62,222 bases of DNA from Candidatus Venteria ishoeyi (GTDB lineage Bacteria > Pseudomonadota > Gammaproteobacteria > Beggiatoales > Beggiatoaceae), in NCBI RefSeq assembly GCF_030378065.1, contig NZ_JAUCGJ010000025.1, positions 1 to 62,222 of the forward strand, written 5' to 3'. Under the pieces are notes generated by a model. The model was not told the origin of the DNA. It made no database searches and saw only the letters and a program-made list of their open reading frames with translations. The position numbers and the translations under genes were made by a program. Shown here piece after piece: positions 17,788-27,970 of the stretch; position 1 is the first letter of the stretch; every line of letters begins with the position of its first letter.

Positions 17788-19626
17788 ATGCTGCCTACCT
17801 TTGATATTCGCCGCGTAGCGATTGTGATACACGACCTTTTTATGGTGCTGTGCGCCTGGCTGCTGTCACTATTTGTCTACCACAATTTTCAATTCAGTAT
17901 TGAAGACTTAAGTCTATTACATAACACCCTGCCTGTCGTATTTTTAGTGCAGGGCTTGATATTATGGCTGGGTGGCTTGTACCAGGGCTTGTGGCGTTTT
18001 GCCAGTATGCCGGATTTATGGAATATCATACGCTCCGTCACACTGGGTACATTGTTGATTGTGCTGGTTTTGTACTTTATGTATGGTACTGAACACATAC
18101 CAGTCAAACTGCTGCTGATTTATCCGCTACTGCTGGGTTTTTTATTGGGTATGCCGCGTTTGCTTTACCGCTTATGGCGCGAGCAATCCATCCAGTTTTT
18201 ACTGGAACGCAAACCCCACCAGCGGGTTTTAATTATCGGTGCCGGACGCTCAGGAGAAATGCTGGTGCGCGATATGCGCCGGGATCGGGAATACCTGCCC
18301 GTGGCTTTTCTTGACGATCAAGCCCGCCTGCACGGTCTGCGTTTGCATGGCGTCCCGGTTTTAACCGGCATTGAGCGCCTGCCTGGCGTTACCCGCAAAC
18401 TCGCAATTGACTTGATTGTCATTGCCATGCCTTCCGCCAGTGACATGCAAATGCGGCGCATTGTCGAATACTGCGAAAAAACCCAGGTGACTTTCCGCAC
18501 CCTGCCCAAAATCGGCGACATGGCCAATCACAAAGCCAGTCTTGCCACCTTGCAGGAAGTTTCCATTGAAGATTTACTGGGCCGGGAAAAAATCAGACTG
18601 GACTGGGACATTATCCAATCCGGGGTTGCTGACAAAGTGGTAATGGTCACCGGGGGTGGCGGCTCTATCGGCTCAGAACTCTGTCGCCAGATACTGCGGG
18701 TACAGCCCAAAGCCCTGGTGGTGTTTGAGCAAAGCGAATTTAACCTGTATCAGGTGGAGCGCAGCTTACTGGCGCTGGACACCACAATTCCACTGCATTT
18801 GTGTCTGGGTGATGTCTGCGATCCGGTGGCAGTGGAACACGCCATGCAAAACTGGCAGCCGGAAATCATTTTCCACGCTGCCGCCTATAAACATGTGCCT
18901 ATGTTACAAGGCCAAATTCGCGAAGCCATACGCAATAATATCTTAGGCACCCAGATTCTTGCTGACATTGCCGCGTGCAGTGGTTGCGAAACCTTTGTCA
19001 TGATTTCCACGGATAAAGCGGTTAATCCCACCAACATCATGGGAGCCAGCAAACGTGTCTCCGAACTGTATTGTCAGGCACTGAACAAGCGCAGTGACAC
19101 CCGTTTTATCACCGTGCGTTTTGGTAATGTACTGGGCAGTGCAGGCAGTGTGGTGCCGCTGTTTCGGGAACAGATTGCCCAGGGCGGCCCGGTCACCGTC
19201 ACCGACCCGGAAATCAGCCGCTATTTCATGACTATTCCCGAAGCCTGTCAACTGATTTTACAAGCCAGCGCCATGGGACACGGTGGTGAAATTTTTGTGC
19301 TGGATATGGGAATGCCAGTAAAAATTGCCTATCTTGCCGAGCAACTGATTCGACTTTCTGGCAAACAACCGGACAAAGATATTAAAATCGTCTACACCGG
19401 CCTGCGCCCCGGCGAGAAACTACACGAAGAACTGTTCCACGATGAAGAAGAACAAATGAGTCGCACCAGCCACCATAAAATCCGTCTGGCAGCGCACCGC
19501 GCCGCTGATTGGGAGCAGCTCCAACAGATATTTAAAGCCTTTGAAAGTGCCTGCCAATGCTATGACATACCTGCTTTCAGGGCAGGCTTAAAGACCCTGG
19601 TGCCGGAGTTTCAAGAACAGGACTAA
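17788..19626 (+). CDS. WbpM/CapD-like nucleotide-sugar 4,6-dehydratase
   Basis: A 612-residue membrane enzyme of the long WbpM/PglF class, which converts UDP-GlcNAc to a 4-keto-6-deoxy sugar for O-antigen, EPS or glycan synthesis. Four hydrophobic helices occupy roughly residues 10-120. A first Rossmann domain begins at ~148 (VLIIGAGRSGEM). The catalytic SDR domain begins at ~287 (VTGGGGSIGSELCRQIL), followed by HAAAYKHVPM, STDKAVNPTNIMGASKR (S421/K422 region) and RFGNVLGSAGSVVPLF. The SMK-type active site replaces the usual YxxxK, as in this family. It is the only clear biosynthesis gene near here; the sigma-54 regulator at 20879 is of the EPS type. Confidence 0.92.
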   Translation: MLPTFDIRRVAIVIHDLFMVLCAWLLSLFVYHNFQFSIEDLSLLHNTLPVVFLVQGLILWLGGLYQGLWRFASMPDLWNIIRSVTLGTLLIVLVLYFMYGTEHIPVKLLLIYPLLLGFLLGMPRLLYRLWREQSIQFLLERKPHQRVLIIGAGRSGEMLVRDMRRDREYLPVAFLDDQARLHGLRLHGVPVLTGIERLPGVTRKLAIDLIVIAMPSASDMQMRRIVEYCEKTQVTFRTLPKIGDMANHKASLATLQEVSIEDLLGREKIRLDWDIIQSGVADKVVMVTGGGGSIGSELCRQILRVQPKALVVFEQSEFNLYQVERSLLALDTTIPLHLCLGDVCDPVAVEHAMQNWQPEIIFHAAAYKHVPMLQGQIREAIRNNILGTQILADIAACSGCETFVMISTDKAVNPTNIMGASKRVSELYCQALNKRSDTRFITVRFGNVLGSAGSVVPLFREQIAQGGPVTVTDPEISRYFMTIPEACQLILQASAMGHGGEIFVLDMGMPVKIAYLAEQLIRLSGKQPDKDIKIVYTGLRPGEKLHEELFHDEEEQMSRTSHHKIRLAAHRAADWEQLQQIFKAFESACQCYDIPAFRAGLKTLVPEFQEQD

Positions 19627-19968
19627 AACGCTGGCAGTGCTGCATAAATAGTGATTTTTCAGCCTGAATGCGACATGCTGATATCGTTAAATCAGCACTT
19701 ATTAAGCAATTATTCAGACTATTGTGCTTGATTGTTATACAATTAGCATATAACAATCGCTTTAGCCGACACCAAAAAGTGGTGAGGCTGATATTTAGCG
19801 GTTGAATTTAATCGTTATATGCCAAAAACCGGGGTCTCTATCAGATCACAGGTTTTACGTATGTAAATATTAAAGCGTTTTCAGGAATGAATATTTTATA
19901 ATGCCATTCCTTAACAACGCAAAACAGTGCAAGTCATTCAATTTACGTTTAGTGAGGAAAAGTTAGAA
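19627..19968 (+). other. 342-bp region and cspA leader
   Basis: No gene. A candidate promoter occurs around 19728-19752 (ttgatt, 15 bases, tataac). If used, the cold-shock gene has a leader of roughly 200 nt, in keeping with the long structured leaders of cspA genes. The segment 19883-19914 (aggaatga...ttttataa...ccattcctta) is a very short palindromic relative of repeat family A ends. Confidence 0.45.
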
Positions 19969-20175
19969 ATGAGTACAGGTACAGTAAAGTGGTTTAATGC
20001 CGATAAAGGTTTTGGTTTCATAACCCCTGATGATGGTGGCAAGGATTTATTTGTCCATCATTCTGAAATCCAGGCTGGCGGTGGTTATGCAACACTCAAT
20101 GATGGTCAGAAAGTAGAATTTGAAGTTGGGCAAGGTCAAAAAGGACCATGCGCCAATAAAGTAGTCGCTGTCTGA
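19969..20175 (+). CDS. Cold-shock protein, CspA family
   Basis: A 68-residue single cold-shock domain protein, the usual length, which binds single-stranded RNA/DNA and opens RNA structure. RNP1 (KGFGFI) and RNP2 (DLFVHHSEI) are intact, as are GTVKWFN at the start and GQKVEFEV...KGPCANKVV at the end. The ATG at 19969 has gagg 10 nt upstream; a start 14 codons earlier would add a non-homologous extension. It is monocistronic, followed 24 bases later by a family A repeat. Confidence 0.95.
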   Translation: MSTGTVKWFNADKGFGFITPDDGGKDLFVHHSEIQAGGGYATLNDGQKVEFEVGQGQKGPCANKVVAV

Positions 20176-20199
20176 CTTTAGGCATTAAATCAGCCAGCC

Positions 20200-20363
20200 T
20201 AAGGAGTGAGAATGAAATAAGTGCAGGAACTGGGCGCAGGATTTTTATTCATTTTCAAGGCGTGAAAACCGGCGCATAGCAAGCTATGTAACGGTTTTCG
20301 GAACGCAGAAAATGGAGCAAAAGACCAGCCCGGTTGCTGAAGTTATAAAATTCTCACTCCTAA
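20200..20363 (-). mobile_element. 164-bp TIR element (family A), reverse copy
   Basis: A full-length copy in the opposite orientation to most others. It starts taaggagtgag and ends ctcactcctaa, with the core cgcatagcaagctatg and the ggcgtgaaaac/gttttcggaacgc parts recognisable. It lies just 3' of the cold-shock gene. Presence in both orientations between genes argues against a gene-specific regulatory role. Confidence 0.8.
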
Positions 20364-20469
20364 GCACTGGCAGATAACAAAGGCGGTCAGGCTGATAGTC
20401 CTTCGCGGTGTTCGTTTGTACTCGATGGCACAAACATATCACCGCACTGGCTTGCCGCCAATGTTAGCA

Positions 20470-20886
20470 CTACCGTGATTGCTCTTGCTTACGCTGCACT
20501 TCCGCCATCTCACGCATTAAGAAAAAATTCAGAAAGGTACGAATCACGGCAATTGCTCCCAATTGTCCAATTTGATTCCAACTGGGCGCGATGGCTGTGG
20601 CCAGGATATCCGCACCAATTTGAAACTCCAGCGCTAAGGCCAGATAACGTGCCAGGGTAAAGCGCACATCCTGAAAATCACTATTATCACGTCGCCACAA
20701 AGCTTTGATAAAGGCATAACAGGCAACGACAACACCCATCGCAATCACTAACGCGCCTAAGGTTTCGACACCCAGTTTCAGCCATTCAACAGCATTGATA
20801 ACAGTCTCTTCCAGTATACTGGCATGAGGTGCGGGAATGAGTCCTATTTCTTTGATTGACATAGCCTGATATAAATTATTAGTCAT
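20470..20886 (-). CDS. DUF1622 membrane protein
   Basis: A 138-residue protein with three to four hydrophobic helices (ETLGALVIAMGVVVACYAFIKA, LALALEFQIGADILATAIAP, LGAIAVIRTFLNFFLMREM), matching the DUF1622 pattern with its conserved ALEFQIGADIL. Function unknown. The ATG at 20886 overlaps the stop of the upstream regulator gene by 8 nt; a second ATG eight codons in is also possible. It ends an apparent operon metF/regulator/DUF1622. Confidence 0.75.
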   Translation of the reverse strand: MTNNLYQAMSIKEIGLIPAPHASILEETVINAVEWLKLGVETLGALVIAMGVVVACYAFIKALWRRDNSDFQDVRFTLARYLALALEFQIGADILATAIAPSWNQIGQLGAIAVIRTFLNFFLMREMAEVQRKQEQSR

Positions 20887-22288
20887 CCAGACGATTAAAG
20901 CGCTGCATTTTACTGTATAAAGTAGTGCGGTTAATGCCCAGCATCCGCGCTGCCTGACTTAAATTACCTTCAGTGCAGCCCAGCGCCGCATCAATATAAC
21001 GCCGCTCCCATTCCTGCAAGGTGTTATCCAGGGAGAAATCCCCTTCATTAATTTGCTCCAGAATCTGTGCGTCAACATCCTGTTCCGGTTGTGATTGCAG
21101 CACTTGCTCAGTATCAAATTCGGCCTGTACCTGCGTGGTATTCAGCATTTGATTGGGATATTTTGCACCCAGGCGAATCACGATATTACGCAACTCCCGC
21201 ACATTACCCGGAAAACTATAGTACTGCCAGCAGGCTTGCGCATCTTCATCGAGTTGAAACTTAACCCCCATGTCCGCGTAATATTGCTGAAAATAAGCCA
21301 ATAATAAATTCTTGTCTACACCGCGCTCTGATAAGGGTGGCACCTGCATGGTCAGTACGCTGAGGCGGTGATAGAGATCACTGCGAAAGCGCCCGTTGCG
21401 CACTTCTTCGCGTAAATCACGGTTAGTCGAAGCAATAATGCGGGCGGTGGATTTGCGCACGCGGGTTTCACCCAAGCGGTAATATTCGCCGTTCTCCAGC
21501 ACCCGTAACAACTTAGATTGTAATTCCATCGGCATTTCACCGATTTCATCCAGAATCAGGCTGCCCTTGTCAGCTTCCTCAAAAAACCCTGTACGCGCCG
21601 TGCCTGCGCCGGTGTAAGCACCTTTGGCATGACCGAATAATTGCGCATCCAGCAGTTCCGGGGTGAATGCCGCGCAGTTAATGGTCATGCAGGATTCTTT
21701 ATTGTGCGCGCTCTGGGTGTGCAGACATTGCGCGACCAGTTCCTTGCCAGAACCTGATTCGCCCATGACCAGCACTGGAAACGGAGAATCAGCAAACTGG
21801 CGCACCTGGGAAAATAACACCTGCATGGTGTCGCTCTCGCCAATTAAACCGCAATCACCGGTTTTTTCTTCTTGTTTATCCTGGATTTTATGCTGCTCTG
21901 CACTGAAAATCATCCACTGATGATTAAGCCGGGTTTTCAACAAATCCATATCACAAGGTTTAGGGATAAAATCCACCGCGCCCAGGCTTAAAGCATGTTG
22001 TACATTTTTCTGGGAATCCTGCCCTGATAACACCAGAATTTTAATTTTAGGGTTAAACGCCAGCAATTCAGAAACCATTGCAAAGCCTTCTTCCGGGCTG
22101 TGCGGGTCGGGCGGCAGTCCTAAGTCCACCAGTGCCAAGTTAGGCATCACCGGCAGATTTTGCAAAAGCTTTCGAGCTTCTTCGCGGGTTGGAGTGATGC
22201 GCACTTCAAAATCGGCGCGTAACATAAAAGCCAGAGATTCGCTGATCAGCAGATCATCATCAATCAGTAATAAAGCGGGTTTTTGCAT
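20879..22288 (-). CDS. Sigma-54-dependent response regulator, PrsR (PEP-CTERM-box) type
   Basis: A 469-residue enhancer-binding protein. REC domain residues 5-120 with D55 (LVDLGLPPDP, a signature of the PEP-CTERM-box regulators) and K110. AAA+ domain ~148-385 with Walker A GESGSGKE (176-183), GAYTGA (223-228; a GAFTGA variant still able to contact sigma-54) and Walker B LILDEIGE. A Fis-type helix-turn-helix closes the protein (LSQAARMLGINRTTLYSKM). It would activate exopolysaccharide/exosortase genes when phosphorylated; the cognate kinase PrsK is not in the window. It starts 8 nt after metF and overlaps the DUF1622 gene. Confidence 0.88.
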   Translation of the reverse strand: MQKPALLLIDDDLLISESLAFMLRADFEVRITPTREEARKLLQNLPVMPNLALVDLGLPPDPHSPEEGFAMVSELLAFNPKIKILVLSGQDSQKNVQHALSLGAVDFIPKPCDMDLLKTRLNHQWMIFSAEQHKIQDKQEEKTGDCGLIGESDTMQVLFSQVRQFADSPFPVLVMGESGSGKELVAQCLHTQSAHNKESCMTINCAAFTPELLDAQLFGHAKGAYTGAGTARTGFFEEADKGSLILDEIGEMPMELQSKLLRVLENGEYYRLGETRVRKSTARIIASTNRDLREEVRNGRFRSDLYHRLSVLTMQVPPLSERGVDKNLLLAYFQQYYADMGVKFQLDEDAQACWQYYSFPGNVRELRNIVIRLGAKYPNQMLNTTQVQAEFDTEQVLQSQPEQDVDAQILEQINEGDFSLDNTLQEWERRYIDAALGCTEGNLSQAARMLGINRTTLYSKMQRFNRLDD

Positions 22289-22296
22289 GGTTGCCC

Positions 22297-23145
22297 CTAA
22301 CGCAGGTTCAGTTGTTTAGCGATATTGAGCACGCTATCGGCTTTATTTAAGGTGTAAAAATGCAGTCCCGGCGCGCCCAAATCCAGTAAATCCTGACATA
22401 ATCGGGCGACCACCTCAACGCCATAGGCCTGCAAAGATGCCAGATCATCACCAAAATCCTGCAAGCGCCAGCGCAGCCAACGCGGAATTTCTGCACCGCA
22501 GCCATCGGAAAAACGCGCCAGTTGCTGATAATTGCTAATCGGCATAATGCCCGGCACGATAGGAATATCAATACCCATTTTAGCGCAGTTATCCAAGAAC
22601 CGCGCATAAGCATCAGGATTGTAAAAATATTGAGTAATCGCGCTGTCCGCACCTGCCGCTACTTTTTGCCGGAAAAATTCCAAATCCGCCTGCGCGCTGG
22701 TGGCCTGCGGATGAAACTCAGGATAAGCCGCGACTTCAATATGAAAATGATCGCCGGTTTCCTCGCGGATAAATTGTACCAGCTCACTGGCATATTCCAG
22801 ATCACCAGCAGCGCCACTGCCAAAGCCGGAAGGGCGGTCACCGCGCAAGGCGACAATGCGCTGTATGCCGTGTTGTTGATATTGCTGCAACAAGTTGCGC
22901 AGCATGGCCTTGTCCGAGGTAATGCAGGACAGGTGCGGCGCAGCATCGTATTCACCGCGCTGCTGTATTTCAACCACGGTATCCAGGGTGTTTTCCTGGG
23001 TAGAGCCGCCCGCGCCAAAAGTCACGGAAAAAAAGGCCGGATTCAGAGTTTTTAATTGTTCATAAGCCTGACGCAAATTATCCCGGCCTTTCTCGGTGCG
23101 CGGCGGGAAAAATTCACAACTGAGGGTAAGCTTGTCTGGTTTCAT
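22297..23145 (-). CDS. metF: 5,10-methylenetetrahydrofolate reductase
   Basis: MetF reduces methylene-THF to methyl-THF with FAD, feeding methionine synthesis. The protein is about 282 residues from the ATG at 23145. Motifs: CEFFPPRTEKGRDNL, FFSVTFGAGGSTQENTLDTV, PHLSCI, RIVALRGDRPSG, EVAAYPEFHP (family catalytic/substrate loop), TQYFYNPDAYARFLD, IPIVPGIMPISN and LGAPGLHFYTLN. A longer start at 23172 is possible, but the best promoter candidate (23186-23215) would put its transcription start almost on that codon. Neither start has a clear ribosome site. It is the first gene of the run metF/regulator/DUF1622. Confidence 0.93.
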   Translation of the reverse strand: MKPDKLTLSCEFFPPRTEKGRDNLRQAYEQLKTLNPAFFSVTFGAGGSTQENTLDTVVEIQQRGEYDAAPHLSCITSDKAMLRNLLQQYQQHGIQRIVALRGDRPSGFGSGAAGDLEYASELVQFIREETGDHFHIEVAAYPEFHPQATSAQADLEFFRQKVAAGADSAITQYFYNPDAYARFLDNCAKMGIDIPIVPGIMPISNYQQLARFSDGCGAEIPRWLRWRLQDFGDDLASLQAYGVEVVARLCQDLLDLGAPGLHFYTLNKADSVLNIAKQLNLR

Positions 23146-23185
23146 TGTTAGCGATTTCTCAATGGTTTTCATTATGGTTTGACAG

Positions 23186-23215
23186 ATTTTAACAGTTGTG
23201 CGTCTAGTCTGTTAA
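23186..23215 (-). promoter_or_regulatory. Candidate sigma-70 promoter for metF
   Basis: Reading leftward, ttaaca (23215-23210), an 18-base spacer and taaaat (23191-23186) resemble -35 and -10 boxes. Transcription would start near 23180, about 35 bases before the preferred ATG. Support is only by eye; no MetJ-type box was recognised. Confidence 0.35.
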
Positions 23216-23467
23216 TCTTTTCATGCCGGAAAAAGCGGCTTATAGATTTTCAGATATTAAATTTCTAGATTGAGTACGGAAAATAGACCGGAAATGCACA
23301 TTTTCTGGAAACGATTTATCTGAACATCTATACGCCACACTTTTGTTGCATTCTGTCAATTTTTCTCATTCCCATGCTCCACAGGCATGGCAAAAATGAA
23401 TAAAACAGGTCATTTTTTTTAGACTTGTTAAAATAATGCATCATTAAATCCCCTGGAAACCAACAGT

Positions 23468-25243
23468 ATGCTTAAATTCCCCTACGGTATCAGTGATTTT
23501 GAAAAATTAATCAGCGAAAGCTATTACTATCTTGACCGCACTGACCGCATTCCTTTAATAGAACAGGCGGGAATGCAGTTGTTATTTCTGCGCCCGCGCC
23601 GCTTTGGTAAAAGCCTGTTATTGGATATGCTGGCAAATTATTATGATTTGGCAAAAGCGGAACAGTTTGAAACCCTGTTTGGTGATTTGTTTATCGGTGA
23701 AAATCCTACACCGTTACACAACCAATATTTTGTGATGAAATGGGATTTTTCTACTGTATTGCCGGAAGAGGGCACTAAGCAACAAAAAAAAGTATTATAT
23801 GACTATATCAACCAGCGGATTCTTGGCTGTGTTGCTGATTATGCCGATTATCTTGATAAGGTAACTATTCACGATGATGCCATGATTTCTTTTGCCTCTT
23901 TATTAAAAGCCATACAAAAAACCCCGCACAAACTCTATCTTTTCATTGATGAATACGACAACTTCGCCAATGAAGTGATGATGAGCCAGGTCAATCAAAC
24001 GATGCACAACCCGGAACGCTATAAAGCCCTGGTACATGGTGAAGGATTACTGAAAACTGTATTCAAAAATATCAAAGCAGCAGCAACGGGCAATGGCCTG
24101 GACAGGGTGTTTATTACGGGTGTATCGCCTGTGGTGCTGGCGGATATGAGCAGTGGTTACAATATTGTGGTCAATATTTATCGCCGCCAAGAATTTAATG
24201 ATTTATGCGGTTTTCATGAAACCGAAGTGCGCGAAATTTTATCTCAAGTGATTGAACACTGCAAATTATCAGAAGAACGCTATGAAGAAGCCTTCAAAAT
24301 TATGAAGGATTTTTATAATGGTTATTGTTTTAGCACTCAGGACAAAAGCGAAGTTTATAATCCCACGCTAACCTTGTATTTCCTGGATAATTTGTTGCGC
24401 ACTTGCGAATACCCCGAAGATTTGCTGGATCACAATCTGGCAATGGATAGAAACCGCCTCAATTACATTGCCAAATTACCACATGGCGCGGAAGTGGTGG
24501 AAAATGCCGTGGATGAATCACGCCCACTGGCTGTGCCGAAATTACACGACCGTTTTGGCATAGAAGATATGTTGTTGCATGAACAAAGGGAAAAAGAGCT
24601 GGCATCATTATTATATTATCTTGGCGTGTTGACTATGGATGGCAAGGTCGCGCTGGGTAAGCTTAAATTACGCATTCCCAATCTGGTGATTCACAGTTTA
24701 TATGTGGAAAAACTACGCCAGTTATTACTCCCCAAAGTCCATGATGAAGATTATCAGGAAGCGGTAGAAATTTTTTTTCTCAAGGGTGATTTACAACCCT
24801 TATGTGATTTCATTGAGCCACGTTTTGACGTGTTCAGCAACCGGGATTACCGCTGGCAAGCGGAAATTGCCGTTAAAACGGCGTTTATGATGTTGTTGTT
24901 TGATGACCGTCTGTATGTGGTCGATTCTGAACCGGAACTAAAACGCTGTTATGCCGATTTGACCTTAATTGCTCGCCCTGATGCGCGGCAATATGAAATC
25001 TTAGACCATTTATTAGAATTTAAGTTTATTAAGTTGACAGATTTGGCTTTGTCTAATGAACAGGTGCGGGAATTGACGACAGAACAATTAAAAGCCCTGC
25101 CGTTGGTGAAAACCGCTTTTGAACAAGCCAAAAAACAGTTAAAAAAATACCGCCTGGTAATAGAAAAAAGGCACGGCACGGTGTTGAAATTACAAACAAC
25201 GGCAGTGGTTGCGCTGGGGTTTGAGCGGTTGTTGTGGCTATAA
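23468..25243 (+). CDS. AAA-ATPase-like protein with PD-(D/E)XK nuclease-like C-terminus
   Basis: A 591-residue member of the PF09820/PF08011 family. The N-terminus has the family hallmark FPYGISDFEKLI and YYLDRTDRIPLIE, the P-loop-like FLRPRRFGKSLLLDML (residues 40-54) and a Walker B YLFIDEYDNF (~157-166). The C-terminal half carries the nuclease-like signature ADLTL followed by EFKFIKL (about residue 517), as in PD-(D/E)XK enzymes. The function of the family is unknown; it is often present in many copies per genome in certain bacteria. It lies alone on the plus strand, with a short ccatgc/gcatgg hairpin upstream (23372-23390). Confidence 0.85.
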   Translation: MLKFPYGISDFEKLISESYYYLDRTDRIPLIEQAGMQLLFLRPRRFGKSLLLDMLANYYDLAKAEQFETLFGDLFIGENPTPLHNQYFVMKWDFSTVLPEEGTKQQKKVLYDYINQRILGCVADYADYLDKVTIHDDAMISFASLLKAIQKTPHKLYLFIDEYDNFANEVMMSQVNQTMHNPERYKALVHGEGLLKTVFKNIKAAATGNGLDRVFITGVSPVVLADMSSGYNIVVNIYRRQEFNDLCGFHETEVREILSQVIEHCKLSEERYEEAFKIMKDFYNGYCFSTQDKSEVYNPTLTLYFLDNLLRTCEYPEDLLDHNLAMDRNRLNYIAKLPHGAEVVENAVDESRPLAVPKLHDRFGIEDMLLHEQREKELASLLYYLGVLTMDGKVALGKLKLRIPNLVIHSLYVEKLRQLLLPKVHDEDYQEAVEIFFLKGDLQPLCDFIEPRFDVFSNRDYRWQAEIAVKTAFMMLLFDDRLYVVDSEPELKRCYADLTLIARPDARQYEILDHLLEFKFIKLTDLALSNEQVRELTTEQLKALPLVKTAFEQAKKQLKKYRLVIEKRHGTVLKLQTTAVVALGFERLLWL

Positions 25244-25288
25244 ACCGGGAGGGGCGATGATAAAAGCCAGATGCCTGAGGAAAATATA

Positions 25289-25699
25289 ATGTTCAAGAAA
25301 ATTCAAAAAACCGATGCGCAGTGGCGTGAACAACTGGGTGCGGACACTTACCGCATTTGCCGGGAGAAAGGCACGGAACCCGCTTTCAGCGGACGCTATT
25401 ATCAGGAAAAGGCAAGCGGCACTTACCATTGCGCCTGCTGCGGCGCGCCGTTATTTTCCAGTACCGATAAATATGACTCCGGCAGCGGCTGGCCCAGTTT
25501 CATGCGCCCTTTAACCCCGGAAAATATCACACAGCACAGTGATAACAGCCACAACATGCAGCGCACAGAAGTGACCTGCCAGCATTGCGATGCACACCTT
25601 GGGCATGTTTTCCCGGATGGCCCGGAACCCACTGGGCTGCGTTATTGTATTAATTCGGCTTCCTTAAACCTTAAAAAGCCATCCTCAACCCCAGACTGA
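25289..25699 (+). CDS. msrB: Peptide-methionine (R)-S-oxide reductase
   Basis: MsrB reduces methionine-R-sulfoxide in damaged proteins using thioredoxin. The protein is 136 residues from the ATG at 25289 (gagg 8 nt upstream); an earlier start at 25271 lacks support. The zinc cysteines are C48/C51 (CACC) and C97/C100 (CQHC). The catalytic C120 lies in RYCINSASL, and the fold motifs [10 protein letters not shown] and [11 protein letters not shown] are complete. Its 3' end overlaps the convergent TonB receptor gene by 29 bp, so transcripts of the two are antisense at their ends. Confidence 0.95.
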   Translation: MFKKIQKTDAQWREQLGADTYRICREKGTEPAFSGRYYQEKASGTYHCACCGAPLFSSTDKYDSGSGWPSFMRPLTPENITQHSDNSHNMQRTEVTCQHCDAHLGHVFPDGPEPTGLRYCINSASLNLKKPSSTPD

Positions 25700-27806
25700 T
25701 GCTGCGCCCCGGCCATTCAATGTCATATTCAGTGGGATCTTGAATATTGGGGTTAAAAGCACGTTCATTAAACAGGTTGCTGATACGCAACTCAGTAGTA
25801 ATTTGTGGTTTAAGCTGTGCTTCCAGACCCAGGTTTACCAGCACGAAGCTACGCGGATTATCAAGCTGTTGCAGGCTTTCATCCACCCCGCTTTGGTAAA
25901 CACCCGAAACACTGCGCCGTGAGTTGTAGCGCAGATCACCCATTAAACGGTACTTGGGATGAAACTGCCAGGCGGTTGCCAGACTCAGGCTGTATTTACT
26001 CAGGAAATTCAAGTCCTGCGTTGTTTGTGGATAAGGATTGCGTAACACCACGTTATCAGGGAAAGTCCCTGCGGTTTCTTCCGCTTGCAGCAATGCCGAG
26101 GCACTTACGCGCAAGCTTACACGTTCAGTGGGATACCAAGCCACGGCAAGTTCCAAACCCGTGGTTTTAATTTCATCCAGGTTAAAGGTATATTCATCAC
26201 CATTTTTTGGATCATCAGGATTCAGCAGCGCGTCATTAACGGATAAGGTGATCAAATCCATCATAAAATCCGTATAACGGTTGTGATAAACGGTGAGATT
26301 GACATCTGCCTTATCAAAGCGATAACCCAGTTGCGCTTCCAGGGTTAATAACTGCTCGGGTTTTAGCTGATTGATGCCGATCTCAGGATTATCGTAAAGC
26401 TTAAAGGATTCCCTATAGGTGGGCACACGGAATGCGCTACCATACAATAACTTGCCATAGAATTGTTCATATTCCGCATTTAAGCCCAGGCGATAAGTCA
26501 ATTGATTGTCAAAATCCGACAGCCAGCTGTAACGCAGCCCCGCAGTCACGGTGAGATATTGATTAACATCCCAGATATCCTGCACAAACACCGCAACATC
26601 ATCATGGGTGGCCTGCCCTTGCAAAATTGCCTTGGTTTTGGTTTTTGTCAGTTCTCCACCACTGAAATAATAACTCACATTTTCCTGACGATGGCTTTTA
26701 TCGCGTAACCAGGAAACGCCCAAGGTGATTTGATGAGACTGCCAGCGCCAACGGGTATCGGCATCCAGGCCCAGTAAACTCCCGTTACGATAACCATAAC
26801 GCCGCCGATTCAGTTCGTTATTTTTATAACGGGTATCCAGGCGCAACAGCTCACTGTGATTATAAAAAGCCTGTATGCTGTACAAGGTTTTATTTTTTGT
26901 TTCATGCTCATAACGTGCCGTCAGATAAAACGGCTTGCGCTTAAAAAAACGCTCATTACCGGCACTGGATAAGAGGTAGGGATAGGTGTAATCGGTCAAA
27001 TCAGCAGCCAGCATCAGCCCGTTTTTTTGATATTTGGCAAACAGGTGTTTTTTCTCTTTGTCTTGTGGGCGGTTGGCCCATTCACCATCAACATTGCGTT
27101 CAGGATTAAAGCCCTGGCTTTTGAAAAACTCACCAAAACCATACCATCCCGCCTCTGACCACTCACCGCTTAGATGGTGAAAAGGTTTGTCGTTTACCCG
27201 TTGACCGTCTTTAAAACTCCCTTGCATCCCGTAACGGGCCTGCACCGAACGGCCTTTTGATTTGGTGCGGATATTGATAATACCGGCAAAGGCATTGGCA
27301 CCATATAAGACTGAACCGGGGCCATTGAGCAGTTCCACCTGTTCAATATTATTTAGTGTTATCATTTCATCGACAGAGAAGTTACCCCAGTATAAATCTC
27401 GCATCGGCACGCCATCGATTAATAATAAAATTTTACTGGTGGTACGATCCTGTACCCCGCGGATGAATAAATTAGTATGGCCTGCGCGTGATTCATTCAG
27501 TTCATAACCGGGAATGTGGCGTAAAACATCTTTTAGCGTTTTGAAGCCATATCGCCGAAAATCATCCTGGGTGAACACGCGGATGATACCTGGGGTTTTG
27601 TGTAGCCTGCGCGGAGATTTTGTCCCGGTTTCCACAGTTAAATCCAATAGATCTTCTAAAGACATATTCAGTATGGATTTAAGCTTATCAATTTCTGGAT
27701 CTCGAACAACTGCGGACGGTGCAGCCAGTGCGGTTAAAACCGGAAGCATTAAACTCAGCATCCCTATAAAAAAATAAGCACTGCTATTGCATATTTTTGC
27801 TTTCAT
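25671..27806 (-). CDS. TonB-dependent outer-membrane receptor
   Basis: A 711-residue receptor with a signal peptide ending near residue 29 (LTALAA). The plug domain runs about 45-180: [72 protein letters not shown]. The beta-barrel that follows ends in GLRMAF, the usual aromatic terminus. A ggaac/aggg ribosome site precedes the ATG. It shares its N-terminal organisation with the receptor at 800. Substrate unknown; no uptake genes nearby. Convergent overlap with msrB (29 bp). Confidence 0.92.
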   Translation of the reverse strand: MKAKICNSSAYFFIGMLSLMLPVLTALAAPSAVVRDPEIDKLKSILNMSLEDLLDLTVETGTKSPRRLHKTPGIIRVFTQDDFRRYGFKTLKDVLRHIPGYELNESRAGHTNLFIRGVQDRTTSKILLLIDGVPMRDLYWGNFSVDEMITLNNIEQVELLNGPGSVLYGANAFAGIINIRTKSKGRSVQARYGMQGSFKDGQRVNDKPFHHLSGEWSEAGWYGFGEFFKSQGFNPERNVDGEWANRPQDKEKKHLFAKYQKNGLMLAADLTDYTYPYLLSSAGNERFFKRKPFYLTARYEHETKNKTLYSIQAFYNHSELLRLDTRYKNNELNRRRYGYRNGSLLGLDADTRWRWQSHQITLGVSWLRDKSHRQENVSYYFSGGELTKTKTKAILQGQATHDDVAVFVQDIWDVNQYLTVTAGLRYSWLSDFDNQLTYRLGLNAEYEQFYGKLLYGSAFRVPTYRESFKLYDNPEIGINQLKPEQLLTLEAQLGYRFDKADVNLTVYHNRYTDFMMDLITLSVNDALLNPDDPKNGDEYTFNLDEIKTTGLELAVAWYPTERVSLRVSASALLQAEETAGTFPDNVVLRNPYPQTTQDLNFLSKYSLSLATAWQFHPKYRLMGDLRYNSRRSVSGVYQSGVDESLQQLDNPRSFVLVNLGLEAQLKPQITTELRISNLFNERAFNPNIQDPTEYDIEWPGRSISLGLRMAF

Positions 27807-27970
27807 GCCCTGTTCCTGGTGATATATTATGTCATTACCTAAGTTCGATATAAGCTTTATTTAGCATTAAAAACCCTGGAAGTCACTTCCGCCCCACACT
27901 AACTTATTGATAGTTAATACGGAATTTCAGCATTTTTGGATAAACAAACTTATATCAAACTCACATTAAT

